A stretch of 54,867 nucleotides of DNA, from assembly GCF_000429225.1 (NCBI RefSeq), contig NZ_AUBL01000030.1, forward strand, positions 1 through 54,867. Direction: 5' to 3'. The stretch is from Actinomyces dentalis DSM 19115 (GTDB taxonomy: Bacteria > Actinomycetota > Actinomycetes > Actinomycetales > Actinomycetaceae). The stretch's first letter is position 1, and each line of letters begins with the position of its first letter. The position numbers and the translations under genes were made by a program. Of this stretch, positions 1-9,174 are shown piece after piece. The notes under the pieces were generated by a model that saw only the letters and a list, made by a program, of their open reading frames with translations, was not told where the DNA came from and searched no databases.

Positions 1-254
1 CCAAGATCTGGTCCAACAACCCCATCGAGCGCCTCAACCGCGAGATCAAGCGCCGAGCAGACGTCGTCCAGGTGTTCCCCGACAGCGAGTCCGTCACCCG
101 CCTGATCGGATCCGTCCTGTTGGAGCAGCACGAGGAGTGGCAGTACGGCGAACGCCGCTACCTGTCCCAGACCTCACTGCGACACCTGACCGACATGCTC
201 CAGGCCGACAACAGCGCCAGCGACCGCGCCGCCCTGCCCGCCATCACCACCTGA
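1..254 (+). CDS. IS256-family (Mutator) transposase, C-terminal fragment
   Basis: The open frame enters from the window edge (first full codon at base 3) and stops at a TGA at 252-254, so only about 83 C-terminal residues are present. They begin KIWSNNPIERLNREIKRR, a hallmark of the C-terminal part of IS256/Mutator DDE transposases, followed by a stretch rich in LIGSVLLEQ and EWQYGERRY. The family catalyses cut-and-paste or copy-out transposition of its own element. The catalytic DDE residues lie upstream of the window apart from this end. The N-terminal part of what may be the same kind of element is at the other end of the window, in the same orientation. Confidence 0.9.
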   Translation, partial: KIWSNNPIERLNREIKRRADVVQVFPDSESVTRLIGSVLLEQHEEWQYGERRYLSQTSLRHLTDMLQADNSASDRAALPAITT

Positions 255-261
255 CCGGAAG

Positions 262-284
262 AACACCACACCAAGGGACTTGAC
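262..284 (+). repeat. right terminal inverted repeat of the IS256-family element
   Basis: Read on the minus strand this segment contains CCCTTGGTGTGGTG. That matches CTCTTAGTGTGGTG just upstream of the transposase start at the right end of the window, as expected for the two imperfect terminal repeats of an IS256-type element. The exact tip cannot be fixed; it runs into the first bases of the palindromic element that starts at about 282. Confidence 0.6.
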
Positions 285-401
285 CCAAATCTGCCACAAA
301 GGCCGCTGCGGCCCCTATGCGCCGCTGACAGAACCGCGGAATCACGCGGTTTCATCTCAGCCACCCGGACCGCGCAGCGGCCTTTGTGGCAGATTTGGAC
401 A
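282..401. repeat. 120-bp palindromic element, copy A
   Basis: Perfect inverted arms of 26 bp lie at 285-310 and 373-398, with a second small hairpin inside (AACCGCG at 332-338 against CGCGGTT at 345-351). Three further elements of exactly the same length lie at 21763-21882, 25516-25635 and 33462-33581. Here the first three bases differ from the TGT seen in the other copies, because the IS256 end abuts or overlaps them. The arm reads CTGccaCAAAGG where the others have CTGttgCAAAGG, and the opposite arm carries the matching changes. It resembles a MITE or a structured intergenic repeat; its function is unknown. There is no gene between 255 and 707. Confidence 0.8.
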
Positions 402-593
402 ACCACCGCCCCCACCTCGGCCATCCACAGCCCGGACGCACCCGCTCGCGACTCCCCCGTGCCCGCCCCGGCCGCTTCGGGACACGACCCCGGACGCGCC
501 CGACGCAACCCGTGCCCGCCGGCGAGTGGCTGACCCCCAACGGCGCGACCCCGGACGCGCCCGACGCGGCCACCGCCCCGACCACGGGGCGGG

Positions 594-615
594 GCGGGTC
601 CGCCGGCGGACCCGC
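594..615. promoter_or_regulatory. 22-bp perfect palindrome upstream of drmD
   Basis: A perfect 11+11 palindrome (half site GCGGGTCCGCC) lies about 95 bases before the drmD start. The same 22 bases occur at 22031-22052 at the same place before the drmD pseudogene. Conservation may simply reflect the duplication, but an operator or a GC-rich hairpin is possible. The rest of 402-670 is GC-rich sequence without a gene; it includes a 22-bp direct repeat at 485-506 and 546-567. Confidence 0.45.
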
Positions 616-671
616 GGGGCGCGCCGGCGGCCCGAGCGAAGATCACAGATGAGTAACATGTCTCCGGCCGC

Positions 672-700
672 TTCGGAATCCTCGCTCTTCTCCCTAGGAT
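672..700 (+). promoter_or_regulatory. predicted promoter of the defence operon
   Basis: TTCGGA at 672-677 and TAGGAT at 695-700 are separated by 17 bases. The -10 box ends seven bases before the GTG start at 708, and no ribosome binding site is visible, so the transcript is probably leaderless. The same arrangement is kept upstream of the drmD pseudogene (22109-22114 and 22132-22137). Confidence 0.5.
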
Positions 701-707
701 CGTCCCC

Positions 708-3700
708 GTGACCACGTCCCTTCCCCTCGCCGCCCCTGCGGCGCCGGCAACCGGTGCACCGTCCCTTGACGTCGCACCGGGCTCCGTGGTCCGGGTGCGC
801 GATGAGGACTGGCTCGTCACCCAGGTCTCCATGACGTCGGACGGCACGCTGGTGACGGTGCAGGGCCTGTCCGAGCTGGTCCGCGACGCCACGGCGCAGT
901 TCTCCGCCGGCATCGACCGCATCGTCCCGGTGGACCCGCGCCGCACCCGGGTCATCGCGGACACCTCCATCCGTCACCGGCTCTCGCGCCTGTGGCTGGA
1001 GGCGACGCTGCGCAAGACGGCGCTGCCGGCGAGCTCCACGGACCTGGCCGTCGTCGGCGACGTCCTGGCGGACCCCCTGGCCTACCAGCTCACCGCGGTG
1101 CGCCAGGCGCTGGACCCGGCGAACCTGCGTCCGCGCATCCTGCTGGCGGACACCGTCGGTCTGGGCAAGACCCTGGAGATCGGCATGATCCTGGCCGAGC
1201 TCGTGCGCCGCGGCCGGGGCGAGAGGATCCTCATCGTCACGCCCCGTCACGTGCTCGAGCAGATGCAGCACGAGATGTGGTCGCGCTTCGCCCTGCCCTT
1301 CGTGCGCCTGGATTCGGTGGGGATCCAGCGGGTGCGCCGCTCGGTGCCGGCCTCGCGCAACCCGTTCTCGGTGTTCCACCGCGCGATCATCTCCATCGAC
1401 ACCCTGAAGTCGGACCGCTACCTCAACCACCTGCGCAAGCAGCGCTGGGACGCGGTCGTCATCGACGAGTCGCACAACGTCACCAACAAGGGCACGCTCA
1501 ACAATCGGCTCGCGGACATCCTGGCCCGCCAGACCGACGCTCTCATCCTGGCCTCGGCCACGCCCCACAACGGCGACCCGAAGTCCTTCGCCGAGCTCAT
1601 CCGTCTGCTGGAGCCGACGGCGGTGCGCGCCGACGGCAGTCTCGATGAGGAGGCGGTGCGCCGCCTCGTCATCCGCCGCCACCGTCACTCCGATGAGGTG
1701 CGCGACGTCGTGGGCGGCCGATGGAAGGAGCGCCTGACCCCGGTCAACCGCCTGGTGGCGCCCTCGCCCGCTGAGGACGCGGTGGCCGGCGAGCTCTCGC
1801 GCACCTGGCTGCACCGCGCCGACAGCGCCGCCCCGCCCGGCGGCCGGAAGGCGGGTTCGCGCGGTGACGCCCTGTTCGCCTGGACCCTGGCCAAGTCCTT
1901 CCTGTCCTCACCGTCGGCCCTCATCCAGACCATTGACGAACGGCTCCGGCGCCGCGGCTCCCGCGCAGCGGGCTCGGAGGCGACCTCGACGGAGCACCGG
2001 GCCCTGACCCATCTGCGCGAACTGGCCGTGGAGGCCAACACGACGGCCTCGGGCAAGTACCAGGCGCTGCTGGCCGAACTGCGCCGCATCGGCATCTCCC
2101 GCTCCTCGTCCGAGCGCGTCGTCGTCTTCGCCGAGCGCATCGCGACGCTCACCTGGCTGGCCGAGCACCTGCGCGAGGACCTGCGCCTGCCGGCGGAGGC
2201 GGTGCGGGTCATGCACGGGAGCCTGTCGGACGTGGAGCAGCAGGAGATCGTGGAGCAGTTCCGCCAGGCCCACACGCCGGTGCGCGTCCTGGTGACCGGC
2301 GACGTGGCCTCGGAGGGCGTCAACCTGCACGCCCAGTGCCATGAGCTCATCCACTACGACATCCCCTGGTCGCTCATCCGCATCGAGCAGCGCAACGGCC
2401 GCATCGACCGCTACGGCCAGAGCGTCTCCCCGCAGATCACGACCCTGCTGCTCGACCCATCGGACCCGCACTTCTCCGGCGACGTGCGGGTGCTCACGCG
2501 CCTGATGGAGAAGGAGGATCAGGCGCATCGGGCCCTGGGGGACGCCGCCTCCCTCATGGGCCTGTACTCGGGCGAGAAGGAGGAGGCGGCGATCCGCGAG
2601 GCGCTGCAGGCGGGCAAGGATATAGACGACGTCGTCCCCGACGCCGACGACGCATTCGCCCTGGACCCCATGGCCGCCCTGTTCGCAACCCTCACGGGCA
2701 CGGCCGAGGCGAGGGGCGACGCCGGAGAGCCCGCCGGGTTCGCCCCTGCCGGTCCGGCCAGCCCCGAATCCTCCGGTCCGGCCGGTCCCGCCCCCGCCGA
2801 TCCCGGCGGCTTCCCCGCCCCGGTCGATACTGCCGACGCCGTCGGCGCCATAGACCCGGCCGGTCCCGCCCGGCCCACGAGTCCGCTGCCGACCTCGACG
2901 CTGTACGAGACTCAGCTGGACTACCTGCGCCAGGCCCTGAACGAGCTCTATGAGCGCCCCGAGGAGCCCGAGCATCGCCAGACCGGTGGCGGCGGCGTCT
3001 CGTGGCGCGAGCACGGTACGCAGCACGTGGTGGAGATGGTGCCCCCGGCGGGGCTGCGCCATCGGCTGGCGGTGCTGCCGCAGTCCTACCTGCGCGAGCG
3101 CGTCCAGAAGTATCTGCGGCTGGCGACGACGCAGGCCAAGGGCGCGCGCCTCCTGGCCGAGGCCCTGGGCGACTCCTCGGGCTCCTCGTGGCCGGAGGCT
3201 CACTACCTGGGGCCGCTGCACCCGGTGCTGGACTGGGCGGGCGACCGGGTGCTGGCCAAGCTCGGCCGCTCCTCGGTGTTCGCAGTGCGCGGCGACGTGG
3301 ACTCGCCGACCGTCCTGCTGCTGGGGACGCTGACGAACCGGGCGGGCCGGACGGTGTCAATGGTGTGCGTCAGCGCCGCCTTCCCCTTCCTGGACCTGCT
3401 GGGCGCGCGGGCGGACCTGGCCGCGGGTCGACCGCTTCACGCGGTGGCGATCGGGCAGGTGCACGACTCCCCCGCCGCCATGTTCACCTCGGCGGGCATC
3501 TCCCATGAGTTGAGGAACTCCGGGCCGGTGACGGACACCGCGCTGCTGGAGGCGCTCATCTCCCCGGCCGTGGACGCCGCCGAGAGCCAGATGAAGCTGA
3601 CGGTGGCGGCGGCGAGCCGGCAGGCGCGGACGCGGGTGGACGCGTGGGCCGAGCGCGCCAACGCCTGGGACGACGACGCGGGCCGCCTCGTCCAGAATCG

Positions 3701-3833
3701 CCACCTGCGCGCCCAGCGGTCCACGGTGGCCCAGGAGCGCGAGCTCATGGACCAGCACCTGCCCGCGCACACACTGGTGCGGCCGCTGCTGGTCGTGGTG
3801 CCGCAGGACTTCGGGATGGAAGGAGACCGCTGA
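708..3833 (+). CDS. drmD: DISARM-type SNF2-like helicase DrmD
   Basis: Product of 1041 residues. The N-terminal region (about 25-125) is the DrmD-type segment before the ATPase core. Walker A ADTVGLGKT is at 147-155, the motif II box DESH at 253-256, and SATPHNGD follows. The C-terminal helicase lobe carries GDVASEGVNL and QRNGRIDRYGQ at about 530-572. A Pro/Ala/Gly-rich linker (about 665-725) separates it from a C-terminal region of unknown fold. In class 1 DISARM, DrmD accompanies an adenine methyltransferase and contributes to blocking incoming phage DNA. The stop codon overlaps the next start by one base (TGATG), which implies translational coupling. The GTG start is supported by the leaderless promoter and by its conservation in the pseudogene copy. 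Confidence 0.87.
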   Translation: MTTSLPLAAPAAPATGAPSLDVAPGSVVRVRDEDWLVTQVSMTSDGTLVTVQGLSELVRDATAQFSAGIDRIVPVDPRRTRVIADTSIRHRLSRLWLEATLRKTALPASSTDLAVVGDVLADPLAYQLTAVRQALDPANLRPRILLADTVGLGKTLEIGMILAELVRRGRGERILIVTPRHVLEQMQHEMWSRFALPFVRLDSVGIQRVRRSVPASRNPFSVFHRAIISIDTLKSDRYLNHLRKQRWDAVVIDESHNVTNKGTLNNRLADILARQTDALILASATPHNGDPKSFAELIRLLEPTAVRADGSLDEEAVRRLVIRRHRHSDEVRDVVGGRWKERLTPVNRLVAPSPAEDAVAGELSRTWLHRADSAAPPGGRKAGSRGDALFAWTLAKSFLSSPSALIQTIDERLRRRGSRAAGSEATSTEHRALTHLRELAVEANTTASGKYQALLAELRRIGISRSSSERVVVFAERIATLTWLAEHLREDLRLPAEAVRVMHGSLSDVEQQEIVEQFRQAHTPVRVLVTGDVASEGVNLHAQCHELIHYDIPWSLIRIEQRNGRIDRYGQSVSPQITTLLLDPSDPHFSGDVRVLTRLMEKEDQAHRALGDAASLMGLYSGEKEEAAIREALQAGKDIDDVVPDADDAFALDPMAALFATLTGTAEARGDAGEPAGFAPAGPASPESSGPAGPAPADPGGFPAPVDTADAVGAIDPAGPARPTSPLPTSTLYETQLDYLRQALNELYERPEEPEHRQTGGGGVSWREHGTQHVVEMVPPAGLRHRLAVLPQSYLRERVQKYLRLATTQAKGARLLAEALGDSSGSSWPEAHYLGPLHPVLDWAGDRVLAKLGRSSVFAVRGDVDSPTVLLLGTLTNRAGRTVSMVCVSAAFPFLDLLGARADLAAGRPLHAVAIGQVHDSPAAMFTSAGISHELRNSGPVTDTALLEALISPAVDAAESQMKLTVAAASRQARTRVDAWAERANAWDDDAGRLVQNRHLRAQRSTVAQERELMDQHLPAHTLVRPLLVVVPQDFGMEGDR

Positions 3834-6800
3834 TGGCGGTGTCGGACGCGCTGGTCGTGGGCGAGGACTGGATCAGCGAGCACTACTTCACCACGGACAC
3901 CGCCAAGGAGTCCTTCCTGGCGCGGGTGCTGGAGCGCCGCAAGGAGTGGGAGGCCCTGGAGAAGCCGGCCGACCCCGGCACCGAGCCGACGCCGACGCCC
4001 CGCTCCCGGTTCCGCGCCGAGCGCTCCCGCCTGGAGGAGCTGCTGGCGGCCCTGCCCGCCGACGGCGCCGAGTCCCTCACCGGCGCCGCCTTGGAGGCGG
4101 CCGAGCAGCTCGATGCGCTCATGCGCGACATCCTGGGCTTCGCCTCGGCGGAGTACCGCCTGACCGAGCGCGGTCCGGTGACCCTGGTGCGGCCGGTCGG
4201 CGACGAGGGCCCGGCGCCGTTGGCACTGCTGCGCGCCCGCCCGGTGACCACGGTGGAGGACCTGCTGGTCAAGGACGCCCTGACGCTCGCCGAGACCTGG
4301 GAGCCGGTGGATCTGGCCGACTCCGGCGCCCCAGTGCTGGAGGGGGCCGAACCGGTGGAGTCGGTGTCCCGGGCCCTGTCCACGCTCATGACCGATGAGC
4401 ACGGCCCGACCTTCGCCCTGGTCCTGGCGGGCCAGTGGGCGCTCATCGCCGAGCGGGAGCGCTGGCCGGAGGGCCGCTGGCTGGCGGTCAACGTGCAGCT
4501 CGTCGTCGAACGCCATGAGATGACGCGCGGCGGCGAGGTGGAGCGGGCCCTGACCTGCCTGGACGCCCGCTCCCTGGTGCCGACGGCGGAGGGCGAGACG
4601 TGGTGGACGGCCACCTTGGAGGACTCGGCCGCCCACACGGTGGGGGTGTCCAAGGACCTGCGCGAGGGCGTGCGTGCCTCGATCGAGATCATTGCCAACG
4701 AGGTGGTGCGCCGTCGTGCCGCCCGGGGGCTGGAGCCGCTGCCCCAGGAGCAGGCGCAGCCCTTGGCTCTCCAGTCTCTGCGCTACATCTACCGGGTCAT
4801 CTTCCTGCTGTACGCGGAGGCGAGCCCCGAACTGGGGGTCCTGCCAGTGGGCGCCGCCGAGTACGACGCCGGTTACGGCCTGGACCGGCTGCGCGAACTG
4901 GCGCTGGTCGAGCTGCACGAGGAGTCCTCCCAGGCGGGTACGCACATCTATGAGTCCCTGGACCGGCTGTTCCGCCTGGTCGACGGCGGCCACAACGCGG
5001 AGGTGTCCGCCCAGGACGAGGGCGGTTTCGACGGCCTGGTCTTCCGGCCGATGCGCGCCGACCTCTTCCGCCCCGAGGCGACCGCCCTCATCGACGAGGT
5101 GGGCCTGGGCAACGGGGCCCTGCTGCGGGTGCTGCGCCACCTGCTGCTGACCAAGGAGAACACCAAGAGCGGGCGCGGCTTCATCTCGTATGTGGAGCTG
5201 GGCATCAACCAGCTGGGCGCCGTCTACGAGGGGCTCATGAGCTACTCGGGCTCCTTCGCCGCCGAGCGCCTGTGGGAGGTGGCGCCGGGCGGGGACGCTT
5301 CGAAGGGCTCGTGGGTGGTGCCCGAGGACGTCATGAAGGGTCTGGAGGAGAAGGACTTCGTGACGGTGGAGGACGAGGTGACGGGTGAGCGCCGCAACGT
5401 CACCTATGAGAAGGGCCAGTTCGTCTACCGGCTGTCGGGCCGGGACCGCCAGCGGTCGGCCTCCTTCTACACCCCGGAGGTGCTCACCCGCTTCACAGTC
5501 CAGCAGGCCCTGGCCGAGCTGCTGGACCAGGATGGACACACGACGAGCGCGGAAGAGATCCTGCACCTGACGGTGTGCGAGCCGGCGCTGGGGTCGGGGG
5601 CCTTCGCCATTGAGGCGGTGCGCCAGCTGGCGGAGCAGTACCTCTCGCGGCGCGAGCGCGAGCTGGGCCGGCGGGTGGATCCGGAGGAGCGGCCCCGCGA
5701 GCTGGCGAAGGTGAAGGCGTATCTCGCCCTGCACCAGGTGTACGGGGTGGACCTCAATGCGACGGCGGTGGAACTGGCGGAGGTGTCCCTGTGGCTGGAC
5801 ACCATGGTGGAGGGGCTGGCGGCCCCGTGGTTCGGGCTGCGGCTGCGGCGCGGCAATTCGCTGGTGGGGGCGCGCCGGGCCCTGTACTCGACGTCGCAGC
5901 TGAAGAAGCGGGCCTGGCTGACGGCCGCCCCGACGGCCGAGCCGCTGAGCCAGGTGGCGGCCGCGATCGACGACGCCGATGCGGCCTCCCCGCACCGCAT
6001 GGGCGGGGCGCTCGACGTCTCCAACAGGATCCACCACTTCCTGCTGCCGGCCAAGGGCTGGGGCAGCGCGGTGGAGGTCCCCAAGCAGGTGCGAGACCTG
6101 GTCGATGCCGGCAGGCTCAAGGCTCTCAAGACCTGGCGCAGGAATATCACGAAGACGCTGACCACCGCCCAGGCCAAGCGGATGATCGCCCTGGCGCGGC
6201 GCGCGGAGGTGCTGTGGGAGCTGACCCTGCGGCGCCTGCGGGTGGCGGAGGCCGAGGTCTCGCGGCGCATCGACCTGTGGGAACGCGAGGAGCAGGCCGA
6301 TATCGGCTCGACGGTTTCACGTGAAGACATTGAGGCCTACCTGGCGGAGCCGGGCTCGGCGTACCGGCGGCTGCGACTCGTCATGGATGCGTGGTGCGCG
6401 CTGTGGTACTGGCCGCTGACCACGAAGGTGAAGCCGCCGAGCCTGGATGAGTGGCTGGGCGCCCTGGAGGGACTCCTGGGCATTGCGGGCAAGGCGGGTC
6501 CGACCGACGCCGCGACCTTCGCCGACGCCACGGCCTGGGACGAACTCGAGCAGGCGGAGGAGATGGACCTCGGCTTCGCCGGCGCCCGCGCGATCGACTC
6601 CGTCATCGAGGAGCACGAGTGGCTCACCGTCGTCCGGGATGTGGCGGAGACGCAAGGCTTCTTCCACTGGGAGCTGGACTTCGCCACCGTCTTCGCCCGC
6701 GGCGGCTTCGACCTCCAGGTGGGGAACCCGCCGTGGGTGCGGCCAGCTTTTGTACTGCCAGAAGCGCTTGCTGAGTACGACGCTTGGTGGGGGCTCACCG

Positions 6801-8560
6801 GCAAGCCATCGAACAGCGAAACCACCAGACGACAGCCGCTGACTCTTAATCGCCCCAGGGCACTCGAAGGCGTTCTTGCCGCCGCAACAGAAACGGACAC
6901 CCTCAATGCATTTCTAAACGATATCACAAATTTCCCTCTCCTTGGAGGAAAACCAGATCTATATCGCCCCTTCATGTGCACCGTTTGGAGCCACCAAAAC
7001 AGTCGAGGAATCTCCGCGCTCATCCATCTCGACACCCACTTCACCGACCTGAAGACGCCAGAACTGCGCGGATCAGCCTATCGACGCCTTCGACGACACT
7101 GGCAGTTCATAAACGAACTTAGACTATTTGAAATCAAAGATAGCAAGCGGTACGGCATAAACATTTATGGCGCAGAACAACACCCCTCCTTCCTTCACGC
7201 TGTATCGCTCTACCACCCCGAGACTGTGCAACGCTCCCTCGTGCACGACGGCAGTGGCGAAGAGCCCGGCTTCAAAGACCCCCGCACTGGCACCTGGGAC
7301 CTACGCCCCCACGCCAGCAGGATTCAGATTATCGATACATCGACCTTGAAAACCTGGCAACAAGTCACAAACTCCGACACCTGGCAAAACACACAAATGG
7401 TCTACACGACGAACTCTGCCGCTGCACGAACTCTCGCATCACTCACGTCACAAAATCGCATATTAAACTTCGAAATGCAATTCTCGCGTGGATGGTATGA
7501 AAATACCGACTTTGAGGCGGGTTTATTCAGTAAAGATTGGGGACCTTCTTCGTGGGGGCAGGCAATCCTCCAAGGATCCCACATCTCGATCAACACTCCG
7601 CTATTCAAACAACCCAACGTCACAATGAAAAATAAGGACGACTGGACAATCGGAGACATCGAGGCAATAAATTCCGCCACGCAGCCCATCACTCTATACA
7701 AGCCGCCTAAAGATCAGGTCGCTTACGACTTGCAATACACACATTGGGGCGACCGTTCCGCTCGAGACTTTTATCGTCTCGCATGGCGCAACATGGCAGC
7801 TCCAACTGGGGAGCGCACCCTTATGCCTACCATCATACCGCCCGGAACGGCGCACGTTATGACGGTGTCGGCAGCAGGCGGAGTAATAGCAAACAGACTC
7901 TGTGAAATTTTGGCGACAGCCTCGAGCCTCATCTCAGATTTTCGGACACGGACATCCGGAAGGAGTCACATAGACTTCAAAGACCTGGTTCTCATACCAG
8001 CCCTCCCAAGAGACCATCCCCTTATTCTAAGAGCAGTTCTGAGAGTGCTACGCCTAAACTGCCTCACGGATGCCTATGCCGGCCTGTGGGCCGAGTGCTG
8101 GGACGAGTCGTTTGTGACTGATGCTCCCATCCTGGAGCGTTATGACGAGCGCCCGATTGGCCCGGAGTGGACGACGGATACGCCGCTGCGTCGGGCCGAG
8201 GATCGTCGTAACGCGCAGGCGGAGATCGATGTCATGGTGGCGATGATGCTGGGTGTGCCGATCGAGGATCTGTGCACGATTTACCGCACCCAGTTCGCGG
8301 TCCTCTACGACTATGACCATGGCCGCGGCCAGGGCGCCTATGTCTACGATGCGAACGGCCGCCAAGTCCCGACCCCAGTCCGTCAGGCCTGGGAGCAGCG
8401 CCAGCGTCCCACCTCCAATGAGGATATGCCACCATCAGAGCGCACTCACACCCACCCTGGCTCTGGCGTCTCCTACATCTACGACCTCCCCTTCCGCATC
8501 CGCGACCGCGAATCCGACTTCCGCCGCATCCACACCTACCTCACCGTATCCGAGGTGTAG
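3833..8560 (+). CDS. drmMI: large N6-adenine DNA methyltransferase, DISARM DrmMI-like
   Basis: Product of 1575 residues. The region before the catalytic core is long. YTPEVLTRF at about 546 is followed by the SAM-binding motif EPALGSGAF (583-591), and the catalytic NPPW tetrad is at 965-968, giving the order expected for an N6-adenine methyltransferase. The gene directly follows drmD, as in class 1 DISARM. A BREX PglX-like protein is an alternative, but no other BREX gene is present. From just after NPPW (about base 6740) to about 8090 the sequence is visibly AT-richer with unusual codons, then returns to the high-GC style. This stretch should hold the target-recognition domain, which looks exchanged. 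Its expected role is methylation of host DNA to mark self. No separate endonuclease gene follows. Confidence 0.8.
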   Translation: MAVSDALVVGEDWISEHYFTTDTAKESFLARVLERRKEWEALEKPADPGTEPTPTPRSRFRAERSRLEELLAALPADGAESLTGAALEAAEQLDALMRDILGFASAEYRLTERGPVTLVRPVGDEGPAPLALLRARPVTTVEDLLVKDALTLAETWEPVDLADSGAPVLEGAEPVESVSRALSTLMTDEHGPTFALVLAGQWALIAERERWPEGRWLAVNVQLVVERHEMTRGGEVERALTCLDARSLVPTAEGETWWTATLEDSAAHTVGVSKDLREGVRASIEIIANEVVRRRAARGLEPLPQEQAQPLALQSLRYIYRVIFLLYAEASPELGVLPVGAAEYDAGYGLDRLRELALVELHEESSQAGTHIYESLDRLFRLVDGGHNAEVSAQDEGGFDGLVFRPMRADLFRPEATALIDEVGLGNGALLRVLRHLLLTKENTKSGRGFISYVELGINQLGAVYEGLMSYSGSFAAERLWEVAPGGDASKGSWVVPEDVMKGLEEKDFVTVEDEVTGERRNVTYEKGQFVYRLSGRDRQRSASFYTPEVLTRFTVQQALAELLDQDGHTTSAEEILHLTVCEPALGSGAFAIEAVRQLAEQYLSRRERELGRRVDPEERPRELAKVKAYLALHQVYGVDLNATAVELAEVSLWLDTMVEGLAAPWFGLRLRRGNSLVGARRALYSTSQLKKRAWLTAAPTAEPLSQVAAAIDDADAASPHRMGGALDVSNRIHHFLLPAKGWGSAVEVPKQVRDLVDAGRLKALKTWRRNITKTLTTAQAKRMIALARRAEVLWELTLRRLRVAEAEVSRRIDLWEREEQADIGSTVSREDIEAYLAEPGSAYRRLRLVMDAWCALWYWPLTTKVKPPSLDEWLGALEGLLGIAGKAGPTDAATFADATAWDELEQAEEMDLGFAGARAIDSVIEEHEWLTVVRDVAETQGFFHWELDFATVFARGGFDLQVGNPPWVRPAFVLPEALAEYDAWWGLTGKPSNSETTRRQPLTLNRPRALEGVLAAATETDTLNAFLNDITNFPLLGGKPDLYRPFMCTVWSHQNSRGISALIHLDTHFTDLKTPELRGSAYRRLRRHWQFINELRLFEIKDSKRYGINIYGAEQHPSFLHAVSLYHPETVQRSLVHDGSGEEPGFKDPRTGTWDLRPHASRIQIIDTSTLKTWQQVTNSDTWQNTQMVYTTNSAAARTLASLTSQNRILNFEMQFSRGWYENTDFEAGLFSKDWGPSSWGQAILQGSHISINTPLFKQPNVTMKNKDDWTIGDIEAINSATQPITLYKPPKDQVAYDLQYTHWGDRSARDFYRLAWRNMAAPTGERTLMPTIIPPGTAHVMTVSAAGGVIANRLCEILATASSLISDFRTRTSGRSHIDFKDLVLIPALPRDHPLILRAVLRVLRLNCLTDAYAGLWAECWDESFVTDAPILERYDERPIGPEWTTDTPLRRAEDRRNAQAEIDVMVAMMLGVPIEDLCTIYRTQFAVLYDYDHGRGQGAYVYDANGRQVPTPVRQAWEQRQRPTSNEDMPPSERTHTHPGSGVSYIYDLPFRIRDRESDFRRIHTYLTVSEV

Positions 8561-8618
8561 ATTTCCACCATATTGCCTTACTCGACAACATCTCCACCCA
8601 TCACCCAAGAAGGAACCC

Positions 8619-9161
8619 ATGTCAACTCTTGCCAACAGCACCCGCAGAAAGTGCTTTATTTCTTACCATCACGCCGACGAAGAAGAGGTCGAGCAGTTCA
8701 TCCGGACCTTCGACCACAACCAGGACATACTTATAGCACGAGGCATCGGTGCGAGCATGCCTGGAGACATCATCAATAGCACCAACTCCGCCTACATTAT
8801 GTCCCAGATTCGCGCTAGGTACCTGCACGACACCACTGTTACCATTGTACTGATTGGAAGAGATACATGGGGACGCAAATTCGTGGATTGGGAAATCGCC
8901 GCATCACTACGGAATACTGAAACGTCCTCCGCTAGCGGTCTTCTTGCGATCACACTCCCATCCGCGGCGAACTACTCAGGTAAGCGTTTGCCTGACCGCC
9001 TTGATGACAATGTGGACGGCAATGATGGGTACGCTCGGTGGCGAAAGTATCCTTCCAGTGTCGAGCTCCTGGCAGAATTCATCGAGATCGCTTACACCGC
9101 TCGCACCGAGAAGGCAGATCTCCGCAAAAACAGCCGCCCACTGCGCCAACGGAACGCTTGA
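8619..9161 (+). CDS. TIR-like (MTH538/DUF1863 type) domain protein
   Basis: Product of 180 residues. The first strand reads KCFISYHHAD (residues 11-20), typical of TIR-like ThsB/MTH538 proteins. It is followed by TVTIVLIGRDTWGRKFVDWE, in which Glu92 sits where the conserved acidic residue of this family lies. A ribosome binding site AAGAAGGA precedes the ATG. Family members act in Thoeris and related systems, making or sensing NAD-derived signals or degrading NAD. The partner here is not ThsA but the SLATT protein starting 13 bases downstream. Base composition is lower in GC than the flanking helicases, suggesting the pair was acquired as a cassette. Enzymatic activity is inferred only. Confidence 0.75.
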   Translation: MSTLANSTRRKCFISYHHADEEEVEQFIRTFDHNQDILIARGIGASMPGDIINSTNSAYIMSQIRARYLHDTTVTIVLIGRDTWGRKFVDWEIAASLRNTETSSASGLLAITLPSAANYSGKRLPDRLDDNVDGNDGYARWRKYPSSVELLAEFIEIAYTARTEKADLRKNSRPLRQRNA

Positions 9162-9174
9162 CCGGAGGACGGTT

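Noticed and set aside
3437-6037. Long minus-strand open frame of 866 codons across drmD/drmMI
   Set aside because: It is antisense to two recognised genes and low in complexity (Arg/Gly/His-rich). Long antisense frames are expected at this GC content.
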